The notes under the pieces were generated by a model, which did not search any database, was not told the DNA's origin, and saw only the letters and a program-made list of their open reading frames with translations. The translations under genes and the position numbers were made by a program. Shown piece by piece: positions 9,583-19,061 of a stretch of DNA of 64,000 bases; the first letter of the stretch is position 1, and each line of letters starts with the position of its first letter. This DNA is from Pseudovibrio sp. JCM 19062. GTDB lineage: Bacteria; Pseudomonadota; Alphaproteobacteria; Rhizobiales; Stappiaceae. The DNA is taken from assembly GCA_001310715.1 (NCBI GenBank), contig BAXV01000010.1, positions 1 through 64,000 of the forward strand, given 5' to 3'.

Positions 9583-11234
9583 TTATTCCGCTGGCGCCAA
9601 TGCAGGCTGACCTGCAGCTTCGCTTTCGACTTCTTCACCTACACGAACTGTCATCACGAGGTTGTAAGCCATGATGATTGCACCTGCGAGGAAGAGAAGA
9701 CCACCGAATGCACGCATAACGTAGAACGGATACATCGCATCAACTGTTTCGATGAAGGAGTATTCAAGGAAACCAAGCTGTCGTAAGCACGCCACATCAG
9801 GCCCTGCATGATACCGGAGACCCACATGGCACAGATGTAGAACACGATGCCCAAGGTAGAGATCCAGAAGTGCCAGTTCACGAGGCGCAAGGAGTACAGA
9901 GACTTCTTGTTGTAGAGCATGGAACCAGACAGTACAGCGCACCAAAGGAGATGTAACCAACCCAGCCAAGAGCACCAGCATGCACGTGACCAATGGTCCA
10001 GTCAGTGTAGTGCGACAGGCCGTTTACAGCACGGATGGACATCAGCGGACCTTCGAAGGTCGCCATACCGTAGAATGCAACGGAAACAACCATCATGCGC
10101 AGAACAGGGTCAGTACGCAGCTTGTCCCAAGCACCGGACAGCGTCATCAGACCGTTGATCATGCCACCCCAGGACGGCATCCAGAGGATGATGGAGAAGG
10201 TCATACCAAGAGTAGACGCCCACTGTGGCAGTGAGGTGTAGTGCAAGTGGTGAGGACCAGCCAGATGTAAATGAAGATCAATGCCCAGAAGTGCACAATA
10301 GACAGGCGGTAGGAGTATACCGGACGCTCAGCACGCTTGGGAATGAAGTAGTACATGATCGCCAAGAAGCCGGCGGTCAGGAAGAAGCCCACAGCGTTGT
10401 GGCCATACCACCATTGCACCATCGCATCCTGTACACCAGACCAAACGATATAGGACTTGGTGGAGTAGATGCTTACAGGAATGGACGCGTTGTTAAACAG
10501 GTGCAGAACTGCAATTGTTACGATGAACGCAAGGTAGAACCAGTTTGCCACATAGATATGCGACTCTTTCCGGCGCCAAATGGAGCCGAGGAAGGTCAGC
10601 AAATACGCAACCCAAACAACGGTCAGCAGCCAGTCTGCGTACCACTCTGGTTCAGCGTATTCTTTACCCTGTGTCACACCGAGGAGGTAACCTGTACCTG
10701 CCACAACGATGAAGAGGTTATAGCCGAGGACTACCAACCATGGGGCAATTGTACCCGGCAAGCGGGCCTGACAGGTGCGCTGCACAACGTAGAATGATGA
10801 TGCGATCAGCACGTTACCGCCAAACGCAAAGATCACAGCAGACGTATGCAGCGGGCGAAGACGCCGAAGTTTGTCCATGGCAGGTCAAAGTTCAAAGCTG
10901 GGAATGCCAGCTGAGATGCGATGATCACGCCTACCAGGAAACCCGCGATACCCCAGAAGACTGCTGCCCACGTTGTGAATTTAACCGGGCCCATATTGTA
11001 GTTAGGCTTACCGTTAATTTCCAGCGGTGCAGGTGTGTTGCTTCCGTCGAAGTATCGGCGAAAAATAAAGAAAATACCGGTCAATGATGCAAGTGCAATC
11101 AATGCGGTATGAAATGCCAAGACCTGATCCCAGGTTTTCCCTGCAATGACCAGACAGAAAATCGCCGCCGCCAGAAGAAGAAGGGAAAATCCTCCCTCTT
11201 CGAGCGACAGATATCTGACTTTCCGCTCACCCAT
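9583..11234 (-). CDS. ccoN: cbb3 cytochrome c oxidase catalytic subunit I
   Basis: Heme-copper oxidase core holding heme b, heme b3 and CuB; a high-affinity terminal oxidase for microaerobic respiration. Recognisable segments include [45 protein letters not shown] and [10 protein letters not shown], with ligand histidines in several helices. ATG at 11234 ([15 protein letters not shown]) is preferred over 11306, because the FNR/FixK box at 11319-11332 would otherwise leave no room for a promoter. About 550 codons. Frame breaks near 10850, 10230, 9915 and 9780. First gene of ccoNOQP. Confidence 0.95.
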
Positions 11235-11318
11235 GATGTTCGCCCCATATAAAGTAAACAAGTTCGTCCAAATAGGACTACCTGACCGTAGTTCTATGGG
11301 TGGCAAATACCCCCGCCC

Positions 11319-11332
11319 TTGATGTATGTCAA
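11319..11332 (-). promoter_or_regulatory. FNR/FixK box upstream of ccoN
   Basis: TTGATGTATGTCAA, a complete TTGAT-N4-GTCAA dyad matching the FNR/FixK consensus. Its centre lies about 92 bases before the ccoN ATG. Placed at the class II position of -41.5, transcription would start near 11284 with a leader of about 50 bases. The 257 bases beyond it to 11589 hold no gene. Confidence 0.85.
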
Positions 11333-11589
11333 AAAAAACTCGAACAAAAAAAAATAAAATTACTCTAATTCGTAACTACACACCCTGTTTTTTATGTTTC
11401 GTCATATATTACATAACTTTATGCTCGGATGCGTTGTTTTGGCGCAGCCTAACACAGGCATGGCGAGTACTGGAGAAACAGGCAAATTTACTGGGAAAAT
11501 CAGAGGTAATCTCGTTTTGGAATCACGAAAAGCAGTTTGAGGTCTGCTCACTATGATGCAGCGCACAAATCTCCCCTACGGCAATCAGC

Positions 11590-12691
11590 TCAAGGTGCCG
11601 TCTCATTCTGCGCCTTTGCTGGCCTTTGCAGGGAGGCCGGACCAAGAACATATTTGGTCACAACCGGCATGAAAGCGAGCAATCCCATGAAACGGGCGAA
11701 CTGATGTGTTGCGACGAAGACCGGATCAATATCAAGCAGTATGGAAATGAGAAGCATTGCTTCCATGCCGCCGGGTGCGAAGGCAAGGAAAACCTTCTCG
11801 AAGGAGACATCCAGTGCCCAGGAGGTCATAAGTGCACCAATCAACGCAACGGATAGACTAATCGCAAATACAACAAGAGATGTGCCCAACATTGGCATGA
11901 GCGTGCTGCGCTCCATCTTTCCGATATGAAGGCCGATATTGGTGCCCATTATTATATAGCAGGGTATGGCAAGCCAAACTGGCAACGTGAATTCCAAAAG
12001 GCCCGTGGAGTTTAGGGCAGCGCTGGCGAAGAACGCTCCGGTGAGCATTCCTGCTGGGGCCTTCAATTTCTGCGCTATGTACGCAAACACTGCACAGATG
12101 AGAAGCGCAGCTACTAGGTCAACAGCTTCCATCGCAGGCATAGCATTTCCCGCACCCGGGATCACCGCATCGCCAACCTCAACGATGTTTGTAATGATGA
12201 AGGGCAGCACGGCAATCAGAAGAAAGAGGCGAACGAGCTGGACAACCATGATGCGGTCCATGGGTGCACCTCTCTCCTGCGCGAGTGCTGCGGTTATGCC
12301 CAATGCACCAGGCAGGCCTGCAAAGAAGGCTTCATCGCGGCTCCAGCGACATCGCTTATAAGCATAGAGATAGACCGCCGATGTAATACCTCCAACGACT
12401 GCTACCAGTGCCAGCATGGAAAGCGGCCAAAGGGCAGCGCCCGCCCAGAAACCAGGAGAGACTGCCGAGCCATGACTGCCCCGATCAGGATGTAGTTTAT
12501 GGAAATCAGCGGCTTTGGAAATTCGAAGCTCTGGTCAGCGATCAGGGGGAGTGAAAGAGATTTGGCAAGCACGACCGCAACCATCGGCCTGCGAGGAAAC
12601 CCGCTGGCAACGACAGTGCCTCAAACGTGGCCGCCCCTGCCCCGCCAACTGCCAGAATTCCCAGTAATGTCAGAATGTCTTTTCCGCGCAT
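11590..12691 (-). CDS. AbrB family (DUF) multi-helix membrane protein
   Basis: Polytopic membrane protein of the AbrB/'ammonia monooxygenase' family, around ten hydrophobic helices and about 367 codons. Characteristic segments are FFAGLPGALGITAALAQERG, QLVRLFLLIAVLPF and, in the second half, FAPGGMEAMLLI and HQFARFMGL. The two halves are internally similar (AbrB duplication). Function in bacteria is poorly defined; transport or regulation has been suggested. The N-terminus MRGKDILTLLGILA starts at 12691. Frame breaks near 12593 (a missing C restores it) and near 12410. Divergent from hemN; the relation to the oxygen genes may be incidental. Confidence 0.8.
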
Positions 12692-12869
12692 CGCCTTACC
12701 TCTTCCCGTTTGTTACCCAGAAAGAGGTACTGGCCCGTATCTATGTGATCAATCTTGATAGAAACAATCAATATATAGATTCGATATAGATTCGGCAGGT
12801 CGGCTCAGAAATGTGTGCGACGGATCGAATTGTTTGAAGAGACTTGAGTTTTTGAAAAACTCCGTGATG

Positions 12870-12883
12870 TTGACAGGGATCAA
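12870..12883 (+). promoter_or_regulatory. FNR/FixK box upstream of hemN
   Basis: TTGACAGGGATCAA, a perfect TTGAC-N4-ATCAA dyad. It is centred 40 bases before the hemN ATG, so a class II start would fall at or next to the initiation codon. It lies within the 225-base divergent gap between the AbrB-family gene and hemN. Confidence 0.88.
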
Positions 12884-12916
12884 AGTTCGATTAGTCCATT
12901 TGCGTATGGTAGCGGC

Positions 12917-14263
12917 ATGACCCATCTTGAGCAAAAATATGCGTCTTTGAACGTACCTCGTTACACCTCCTACCCGACTGCTCCTCACTTCAGTGACGCA
13001 GTGACGCCTTCTCTCTATGGAGAGTGGCTGGAGGGCCTTCCTCGTGACACTCCGCTATCGCTTTATTTGCATGTGCCGTTCTGTCAGGAAATGTGCCATT
13101 ACTGCGGGTGTAATACCAAGGCGACCCGCAAAATTGCGCCGGTGCTTGCGTATGTGGAGTTGATGCTCAAAGAGATCGACCTTGTGCTGAAGCGCCTTGG
13201 TACGGGCCGTTTGGTTCACCACATCCATTGGGGCGGCGGCACACCAAGCCTTGTTCCTCGCGACGCATTCCTGAAAATTGTCGAGAAGCTGAAGGCTAAC
13301 TTTGTTTTCTCTGAAGACATTGAGCACGCCATTGAACTTGATCCTAGAACAGTTGGTGACTATCTGGCGGAAACGCTGAAGATGGCGGGCATCACACGAA
13401 CAAGTCTGGGCGTTCAGGACTTTGATGAGGATGTTCAGAAACAGATCGGTCGTATTCAGCCTTGAAGACGGTGAAGAAAGCAGTGACTGCGCTTCGCAAT
13501 GTGGGGCTGCACGATATCAATTTTGACCTGATGTACGGTTTGCCGGGACAGTCAGAACAGACGATCCGTGAGACCGTGGAATACACCAAGGAGCTTGCGC
13601 CGGGCCGCGTTGCTTTGTTTGGGTATGCACACGTGCCGTGGTTCAAGAAGCACCAGCAGCTCATCAAAGAGGAAAACCTGCCGGGCACAAACGAACGTAT
13701 TCGCCTTTCTGATGTCTCACGTGATGCGCTTGTTGAAGCTGGTTATGAAGTGATCGGCCTTGATCACTTTGCGCTGCCGACCGACGAGATGGCAATTGCG
13801 CTGAAGGAAGGCGTTTGCGCCGAAACTTCCAAGGCTACACCACAGATACGCTGATACGCTCATCGGGTTCGGGTGCAGCTCCATCGGCTTCCTGCCTCAG
13901 GGCTATGTCCAGACTACCCCTTCAGCTCGTGAGTGGGAGCGTATGGTGGTTGATGATGTTCTGCCGATCAAGAAGGGTATTGCCGTTGATAAGGTGGACC
14001 TGTGCCGCGCAGAGATAATTATGCAGCTGATGACCTACTATCAGGTAGACTATGCTCAAACCGCTGAAAAGCATGGTCTGCCAGCAAGTGAGTTTGACAG
14101 CATTCCCGCTGACATGCAGGAGATGATTGCAGACGGCGTTGCGACCCTTGAAGGTACAGTGGTTACGGTTACTGATGCAGGCCGACGCTATGTGCGCGTT
14201 GTTGCTGCTGCCTTTGATACCTACCTTGCAACTCAGCAAGCACGGCACTCCGTGGCAGTCTAA
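12917..14263 (+). CDS. hemN: Oxygen-independent coproporphyrinogen III oxidase
   Basis: Radical-SAM enzyme that decarboxylates coproporphyrinogen III without oxygen, in the cytoplasm. The N-terminus MTHLEQKYASLNVPRYTSYP is typical. The SAM cluster motif CHYCGCNT (with the extra HemN cysteine) follows LHVPFCQEM, then HWGGGTPSL, LDPRTV, SLGVQDFDEDVQ and DLMYGLPGQ. About 449 codons. Frame breaks near 13462 and near 13848; the second is a missing base between GATAC and GCTGATAC. The FNR/FixK box upstream predicts induction at low oxygen, parallel with ccoN. Confidence 0.95.
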
Positions 14264-14326
14264 TCCGGGTTCAACATGTGAGCTATAAAGCGCCTTTTCA
14301 GGCCGCTTTTGTTTTATGCAGACAAC

Positions 14327-14354
14327 AAAAAAAAGGCGCTGAAATCACAGCGCC
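14327..14354 (-). terminator. Intrinsic terminator after fixK
   Basis: On the minus strand, GGCGCTG pairs with CAGCGCC around TGATTT and is followed by eight T (A run at 14327-14334). A weaker hairpin at about 14287-14310 (AAAGCG...CGCTTTTG) may end hemN on the other strand. Confidence 0.85.
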
Positions 14355-14412
14355 TGTCTTATTAGTGCGAATTGAAGATGCACCTTTGCAGGGTGCCCTT
14401 CCCAACTTTGTT

Positions 14413-15135
14413 TTAGTGCATTCCAGTGAGCTGACAGATGCCACAGATGTGGGAGATATGGATACTATCCTGCTTTTCCACCTTGATGAGGCCACGGCGC
14501 TTCAACTGGGAAATGACACGGCTCACTGTTTCAATGGTCAGGCCAAGATAGTCGGCAATTTCCTGACGGGTCATAGAAAGCTCAACGGTTCTGGTATCCG
14601 GTTTGCCTTCTTCAACCGGTCCTGCGCAGCCATGCCCACCACGATTTGGCACCAAGCCCATAAGGAAGGTAGAAACACGTTCCAGAGCGGATTTGCGACC
14701 CAGAAGGACGGTATGCTCGTGGAGGTTTTCCATCTGTGAGAGCAGGCAACGGTTCACGTAGTGCTGCATCATCGGAGACGTGGAGATCTCGCGGCTTTCA
14801 AAGACCTGTAGCTCAACCTCTGTCAGGGCTTCAGCTGTGCAGTCGAAGAAATCACGGTTGGAAAAACCAAGCATATCGCCTTCACGCAAGATGTAGACAA
14901 CCTGACGGCGCCCATCAGGAAGCAGCTTGTAGAGCATCATCACGCCGCGCATGACTTCATAGAGGCGCTCTGCTTTGTCGCCTTCATAGAAAAGCACGTC
15001 GTGTGCAGACAAGCGCTGCTTACGACCTGGGTTCTTTCCCACCAGCCCCTCCGGCTGTCTGAAGTGTTCCTGACACCCTTGAAATGGTGCCTGCCCATCA
15101 AGGTCACTATGCTTTGTCAATGTGGCCGATACCAT
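14413..15135 (-). CDS. fixK: FixK-type Crp/Fnr transcription regulator
   Basis: Crp/Fnr protein of 240 residues. A cyclic-nucleotide-like beta-roll (EGDKAERLYEVMRGVMMLY) and dimer helix (LLSQMENLHEHTVLLGRKSALER) are followed by the DNA-binding helix-turn-helix TRQEIADYLGLTIETVSRVI. The E-x2-SR recognition motif predicts TTGAT-type boxes. The N-terminus has only one cysteine, so the 4Fe-4S cluster of true Fnr is absent, which favours FixK. The start at 15135 has GGAGG just upstream; an ATG at 15162 is less likely. Intact frame. Probable activator of hemN and ccoN through the boxes described, and probably of itself. Confidence 0.88.
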   Translation of the reverse strand: MVSATLTKHSDLDGQAPFQGCQEHFRQPEGLVGKNPGRKQRLSAHDVLFYEGDKAERLYEVMRGVMMLYKLLPDGRRQVVYILREGDMLGFSNRDFFDCTAEALTEVELQVFESREISTSPMMQHYVNRCLLSQMENLHEHTVLLGRKSALERVSTFLMGLVPNRGGHGCAGPVEEGKPDTRTVELSMTRQEIADYLGLTIETVSRVISQLKRRGLIKVEKQDSIHISHICGICQLTGMH

Positions 15136-15331
15136 AATCCCTCCTCGCGGACCTCTCCGCAAACATCGTAGATGGCAAGCGGCGAGAACTATTTATCTTT
15201 TCTCTAAATGCCGTATTGCCATGGCAAGCATCCGTCATTACTTGCCTGACTTGTTGATGCAGATTTACTGACCGGATTGCAACGTCAAAATACGCATCAA
15301 AACTTACGGGGCCGGTTCAGATTCCAGCAAT

Positions 15332-15345
15332 TTGATCTGAAACAA
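15332..15345 (-). promoter_or_regulatory. FNR/FixK-like box upstream of fixK (proximal)
   Basis: TTGATCTGAAACAA fits TTGAT-N4-ATCAA with one mismatch. It lies about 200 bases before the fixK ATG, in the gap after the orphan receiver gene, which suggests autoregulation. Confidence 0.55.
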
Positions 15346-15353
15346 ACGGGTTT

Positions 15354-15367
15354 TTGCGTTAGATCAA
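15354..15367 (-). promoter_or_regulatory. FNR/FixK-like box upstream of fixK (distal)
   Basis: TTGCGTTAGATCAA has one perfect half-site (ATCAA) and one degenerate half-site (TTGCG). It is centred 22 bases, about two helical turns, from the proximal box and ends three bases before the stop of the receiver gene. Confidence 0.45.
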
Positions 15368-15369
15368 GC

Positions 15370-15705
15370 TCACACATACGCCAATAAATCCTGCTCTTTC
15401 AATGGCTTACGAACAACTGGCGTTGGGCCAATTTTTGGCAGGTCGCGCTCGATTTTCCAAAGTGGCTGCCCGGTGATTGCGACAATTTGTGGCGCTTCAT
15501 CCAAAGCGGCCATCTTCTCAATCAGGTCAGATCCGGCGAGTCCCGGCAGGTGCAGGTCAACAAAAACAACGTCATCTACACGTGGTGAAGTATGTGAGAG
15601 AAACGATTCTCCATCCGCAAATGCGGTGCAGTACAGGTCCAGACTCTCAAACATTCTGGAAATCGCGTCACGCACAGACACATCATCTTCGACGATATAG
15701 ATCAC
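15370..15705 (-). CDS. Stand-alone receiver domain protein
   Basis: About 111 residues, a receiver domain only. It has E6-D7-D8 (MIYIVEDD), phosphoacceptor D50 in VFVDLHLPG, T in VAITGQP and K in VVRKP. No output domain. GTG at 15705 is preferred because the receiver fold starts there and GGGG lies upstream; an in-frame ATG at 15771 would add 22 unstructured residues. Sits between fixJ and fixK on the same strand, so it may be a phosphate sink or adaptor for FixL, comparable in role to FixT. That role is inference. Frame intact. Confidence 0.82.
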   Translation of the reverse strand: MIYIVEDDVSVRDAISRMFESLDLYCTAFADGESFLSHTSPRVDDVVFVDLHLPGLAGSDLIEKMAALDEAPQIVAITGQPLWKIERDLPKIGPTPVVRKPLKEQDLLAYV

Positions 15706-15877
15706 AACAAACCCCAACGTTGTTCTCGTAGCCAATGAAACAAACTGCGAAGGTGCAGCACTTTGCCTCACCAGCCACCTTAAACAAGCGCCGGGGTCTT
15801 GTAATGCGTAGTAACACTCGGGAATGACAAGATTGGCCGAAAGTCTAGCCAGTCATTCCCTATGAAGTTGCGCTCAA

Positions 15878-16486
15878 TCAAGCAGCAGGTGGTTCACCTG
15901 TCAGGACGATACGGACGAGATCGGCCGCATTGCGTGCGCCAAGTTTTTCCATGATGCGTGCGCGGTGAACTTCCACGGTGCGTGGGGAAATCTTAAGATT
16001 TCTGCCAGCTTCTTTGTTGGAGGAGCCTGCTGTGATTTCGGTCAGAACCTGACGCTCACGCGGGGTCAGTGTTTCTGCACCTGGGAAAACCATCGCGTTT
16101 GCGTTGTTGCCATGTGTCGTTCTGGAAACAGCTTCGCGAACGCGGGCGATAATGGATTCAACGTCAAAAGGCTTTTCGATAAAGTCGTATGCACCAGATT
16201 TGATCGCCTCAACGGCCATCGGAATATCGCCCTGTCCAGAGATAATAAAGATCGGTGCGGGGAAGTTCTCTCCGTTCAGGCTTTTGAGAATATCAATGCC
16301 TGACCGTCCTGGCATATGAACGTCGAGCAGAACGCAGTTTGGCGTTTCTTCTTCTACCCCACCAAGAAACTCTTCAGCGTTGGCAAAGGATTTTACGCGA
16401 AACCCTTCTGTTTCAAACAGCAGAGAAAGCGCGTCGCGAACCGCTGGGTCATCGTCAACAATATGGATCACAGACGGCATTGTCAT
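15878..16486 (-). CDS. fixJ: Response regulator FixJ
   Basis: Two-domain regulator of 202 residues. The receiver has D11-D12-D13, phosphoacceptor D55 (CVLLDVHMPG), FIISGQGDIPMAVEA and the FixJ-type switch K in FIEKPFD. The C-terminal LuxR-type helix-turn-helix is LTPRERQVLTEITAG...SPRTVEVHRARIMEKLGA. Phosphorylated by FixL at low oxygen, it activates fixK in rhizobia. Placed 48 bases after fixL and upstream of the receiver gene and fixK. Frame intact, full length. Confidence 0.93.
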   Translation of the reverse strand: MTMPSVIHIVDDDPAVRDALSLLFETEGFRVKSFANAEEFLGGVEEETPNCVLLDVHMPGRSGIDILKSLNGENFPAPIFIISGQGDIPMAVEAIKSGAYDFIEKPFDVESIIARVREAVSRTTHGNNANAMVFPGAETLTPRERQVLTEITAGSSNKEAGRNLKISPRTVEVHRARIMEKLGARNAADLVRIVLTGEPPAA

Positions 16487-16534
16487 GATTGCTCAGGTCC
16501 TTATTCTTGTTTTTGCAAACAACAGAGCTTCAGC

Positions 16535-17641
16535 TCAGCTCTTTGTTTCTTGTTTTACCGGCAGCCGCAAAGTGAAGGTTGCACCTTTGCCTTCCTCATA
16601 TGGTTCTACAAGTAAATCGCCACCATGGTTTTGAGCTATACTTCGGGAAATCGCAAGTCCAATACCCAAACCGCGCCGCTTTGTCCCAGTAAAGGCCTTG
16701 AAAAGGTGCGACACTGCTTCCTCACTCAGGCCTGACCCGGTGTCGGTAACCTTTATGAAGACATTGTTATAGTCACGCTCTACAGACACAACTACTTGCT
16801 TAACGGGTTGATCCTTTACAGCTTCTCCCGCATTTCGGATCAAGTTGACAAGAATTTGTTGTATCTGGACCGAGTCCAACTCCAGCTGGTAATCGTAGTC
16901 CACGAAAGTAGAGAGGAACTCAACATCGTCTGCCTGATGGCCTACGCGGACCAGTTCCAGACAATCATCGATAAGCTCAGCCAACCCGGTGCCAATGCAT
17001 TGAGGTGCCTGGCGCTCAACAAAGTTGCGCATGCGCTGGATGATCTGGCCAGCACGCTCGGCTTCTCCGACTGCTTTGTCCATCAGATTGGTCATCATGT
17101 CATCTGATTGATCCGTAGCCCGCGCGCGGCGCGCAGCGGTTTGCAGGTAGAGCATGAGCGCGGTGAGTGGCTGGTTGACTTCGTGGGCAATTGCTGCACC
17201 CATTTCATCAAGCGCATTCACTCTGGTCATGGTCACCAAGTTAGACTGAAGCACGCGCAGACGCTCTTCATACTCCTTGGTTGCCCGAAGGTCCTTCAGA
17301 ACACCCGTAAACTGATGGCCGCTTTCTGTTTGCGCTTCGCCCACCGAAAGCTCAATCGGAATCTCCGTGCCATCTCTATGGCGTCCAACAACTTCCCGAC
17401 CGACGCCGACGACTTTTGCAACGCCAGTTCTCAGATAATTCCTAATGTACTCGGCATGTTTTTCGGCAATGGCGGGCGGCATCAGCATGGTGACGTTCTT
17501 GCCAACAACCTCAGCGCTCTTGTAGCCAAACAGGTTCTCGCAAGCACGGTTAAAGATCAGGATCGTTCCGTTGTCATCAATCACAATGATGCCATTAACG
17601 GCCGTATCCAGAACACTGTGCAAGCATGAAGTGGAGACCAT
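16535..17641 (-). CDS. fixL: Oxygen-sensing histidine kinase FixL (single PAS, soluble)
   Basis: 368 residues. The PAS domain (about 8-120) carries the FixL heme pattern: proximal His62 in KHAEYIRNY, with Arg82 20 residues later in VVGVGREVVGRHRDG, matching His200/Arg220 of Bradyrhizobium FixL. The kinase core follows: H153 in IAHEVNQPLTA, N box in NLIRNAGEAV, then DTGSGLSEE and RRGLGIGLAISRSI. No membrane helix is present and the start has GGGAAG upstream, so this is a minimal cytoplasmic form. Heme-bound oxygen would inhibit autophosphorylation; the partner is FixJ next door. Frame intact. Confidence 0.92.
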   Translation of the reverse strand: MVSTSCLHSVLDTAVNGIIVIDDNGTILIFNRACENLFGYKSAEVVGKNVTMLMPPAIAEKHAEYIRNYLRTGVAKVVGVGREVVGRHRDGTEIPIELSVGEAQTESGHQFTGVLKDLRATKEYEERLRVLQSNLVTMTRVNALDEMGAAIAHEVNQPLTALMLYLQTAARRARATDQSDDMMTNLMDKAVGEAERAGQIIQRMRNFVERQAPQCIGTGLAELIDDCLELVRVGHQADDVEFLSTFVDYDYQLELDSVQIQQILVNLIRNAGEAVKDQPVKQVVVSVERDYNNVFIKVTDTGSGLSEEAVSHLFKAFTGTKRRGLGIGLAISRSIAQNHGGDLLVEPYEEGKGATFTLRLPVKQETKS

Positions 17642-18174
17642 AGTCGCTTCCCGGTTATTGTATGCGCACCCATAGGTTTATCAAAACGGGTATCTAGATG
17701 GGTATTTTGACTAATCAGTATCCCATGCCCTCAGCTAGGTCAATCACCTGACGTGCGACCGATTTAACGGGTAAATCACCCTGACTTATTGATATATTAG
17801 GCAATGAAGCTGCATCCATTAAATCTATGCGTGTATTCGTGGTTTTGAAGTGGCTCAAATCTCTGAAGGTCGGGCCGTCGGCCAAACTTTTTTAATAGAT
17901 AAAAACCTAGAGAATCCTTAGGTAAATTTAAGGAGAATATTATTTTAAGAGTTTCCGGTTGGACCGCAAAGTCCCTGCTGTAGTTAGAATAAGACCAAGT
18001 TGCATGAACCAAAAGTAGTAGGCATGTTCACTTATATGGCGCGTATATGTCGCAGGAAATATCTTACCCTAATCCTTGGTTTTCCACCGACGCGCCCCTT
18101 TTTACGGGAATTTTGCAAGACTCAGGTTTGTCCAATTCGCCTTGCAGGCACACGCTGAAATAATATTCTCCGTA
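17642..18174. other. Intergenic stretch between fixL and the unknown gene
   Basis: About 530 AT-rich bases. It holds the fixL promoter and the 3' flank of the unknown gene, both minus strand. Only a small GGCC-GTC-GGCC hairpin followed by T (near 17870-17892) stands out. No reading frame here has a ribosome site or protein-like composition. Confidence 0.45.
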
Positions 18175-18903
18175 TTACAAATCCGGATCAGGGGAGCGGA
18201 TCTGGTGGTTGCGCGCCAGTGCCGACAGCGCTTTGCAATTCGCACGAATAGTAAACTCGTGCTGAAGCTGCAGCAGGTTCAGACGCAGTCCGTTCAGCAA
18301 CAGCAACTCGTCATGACCGCGCAGTCGTTTGTGGACTGGTAGGCTACAAAAGATCTTGGAGACATGCACGGCAGCAAGATCAGCAACACTTCTAGCTGGC
18401 ACCAGAGCGCCGGTGCGCATTTTTGTTGGCAGATTTTGAGCGGTTGCATTCCATTCCTGCGTGGGGCAGACCGATGCTTCCTGATGCTCCATCAGGATTT
18501 CCTTGAGAAGCTGGCCAATCATACCTGCAAGATCCTGCGGATCTGTTCTTGTTTTATGACGCAGGACGATCAATGCCATTTCTCCAACCAGCTCGACAGT
18601 GGTTGAGAATGAACTCCAGCGCGAGGCCTCCAGCGCTTCCAGAAAGTCCTCTTCGTCAAGCAGGGCGTTCCAGTGCACACCAGCGCGCGAGCGCGAGTAT
18701 TCCAGCACGTTCTTATGAGTAAGATAAGCCGCGCTTCGTCCCAGATAACGCTTTAGCTTGTCGAGGGTATCAAGGTCAGATCTATAGAAGAAAAAGGCAT
18801 AGGTGCGCTTCAGCCAACTTGGACCATCCAGAGATACACTCTCAATATTTTCAAAAGCTCCCAGCAGGTTCGCTTTTGTCGAATTGCGCTGTTGTCCCAA
18901 CAC
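18175..18903 (-). CDS. Conserved-looking protein of unknown function
   Basis: 242 codons; I do not recognise the family. It is soluble and mixed alpha, without signal peptide or membrane helix. The N-terminal part carries FENIESVSLDGPSWLKRTYAFFFYRSDLDTL, and further on there are Arg-rich stretches and a helical C-terminus rich in Leu/Gln (RLNLLQLQHEF). The even codon use and lack of internal stops support a real gene. The final residues after ALARNHQI may be wrong if a base is missing near the end. It is transcribed away from the CrbS-type kinase with 158 bases between the starts, so the pair may share a control region. Confidence 0.6.
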   Translation of the reverse strand: MLGQQRNSTKANLLGAFENIESVSLDGPSWLKRTYAFFFYRSDLDTLDKLKRYLGRSAAYLTHKNVLEYSRSRAGVHWNALLDEEDFLEALEASRWSSFSTTVELVGEMALIVLRHKTRTDPQDLAGMIGQLLKEILMEHQEASVCPTQEWNATAQNLPTKMRTGALVPARSVADLAAVHVSKIFCSLPVHKRLRGHDELLLLNGLRLNLLQLQHEFTIRANCKALSALARNHQIRSPDPDL

Positions 18904-19061
18904 GTGGCCTTTCGTCGTGGTCGGAAAAATCTACCGTTACTAAAGACGCAATAACTCGGAGAGAACTCTTGCCTTTCACAAAAGTTCGGTCAACTGTGCA
19001 ATATCGAGAGACAAAAAACATTTAATGGAAGTAACGGACTTAACAGTCCGGCGGGGGAAGC

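Noticed and set aside
10225..10797. 190-codon frame antisense to ccoN
   Set aside because: Conserved oxidase subunit I occupies the opposite strand; composition is not protein-like.
11326..11556. 76-codon frame in the ccoN upstream gap
   Set aside because: Overlaps the FNR/FixK box and AT-rich promoter DNA; no ribosome site.
17797..18012. 71-codon frame between fixL and the unknown gene
   Set aside because: No ribosome site, no family resemblance, AT-driven composition.
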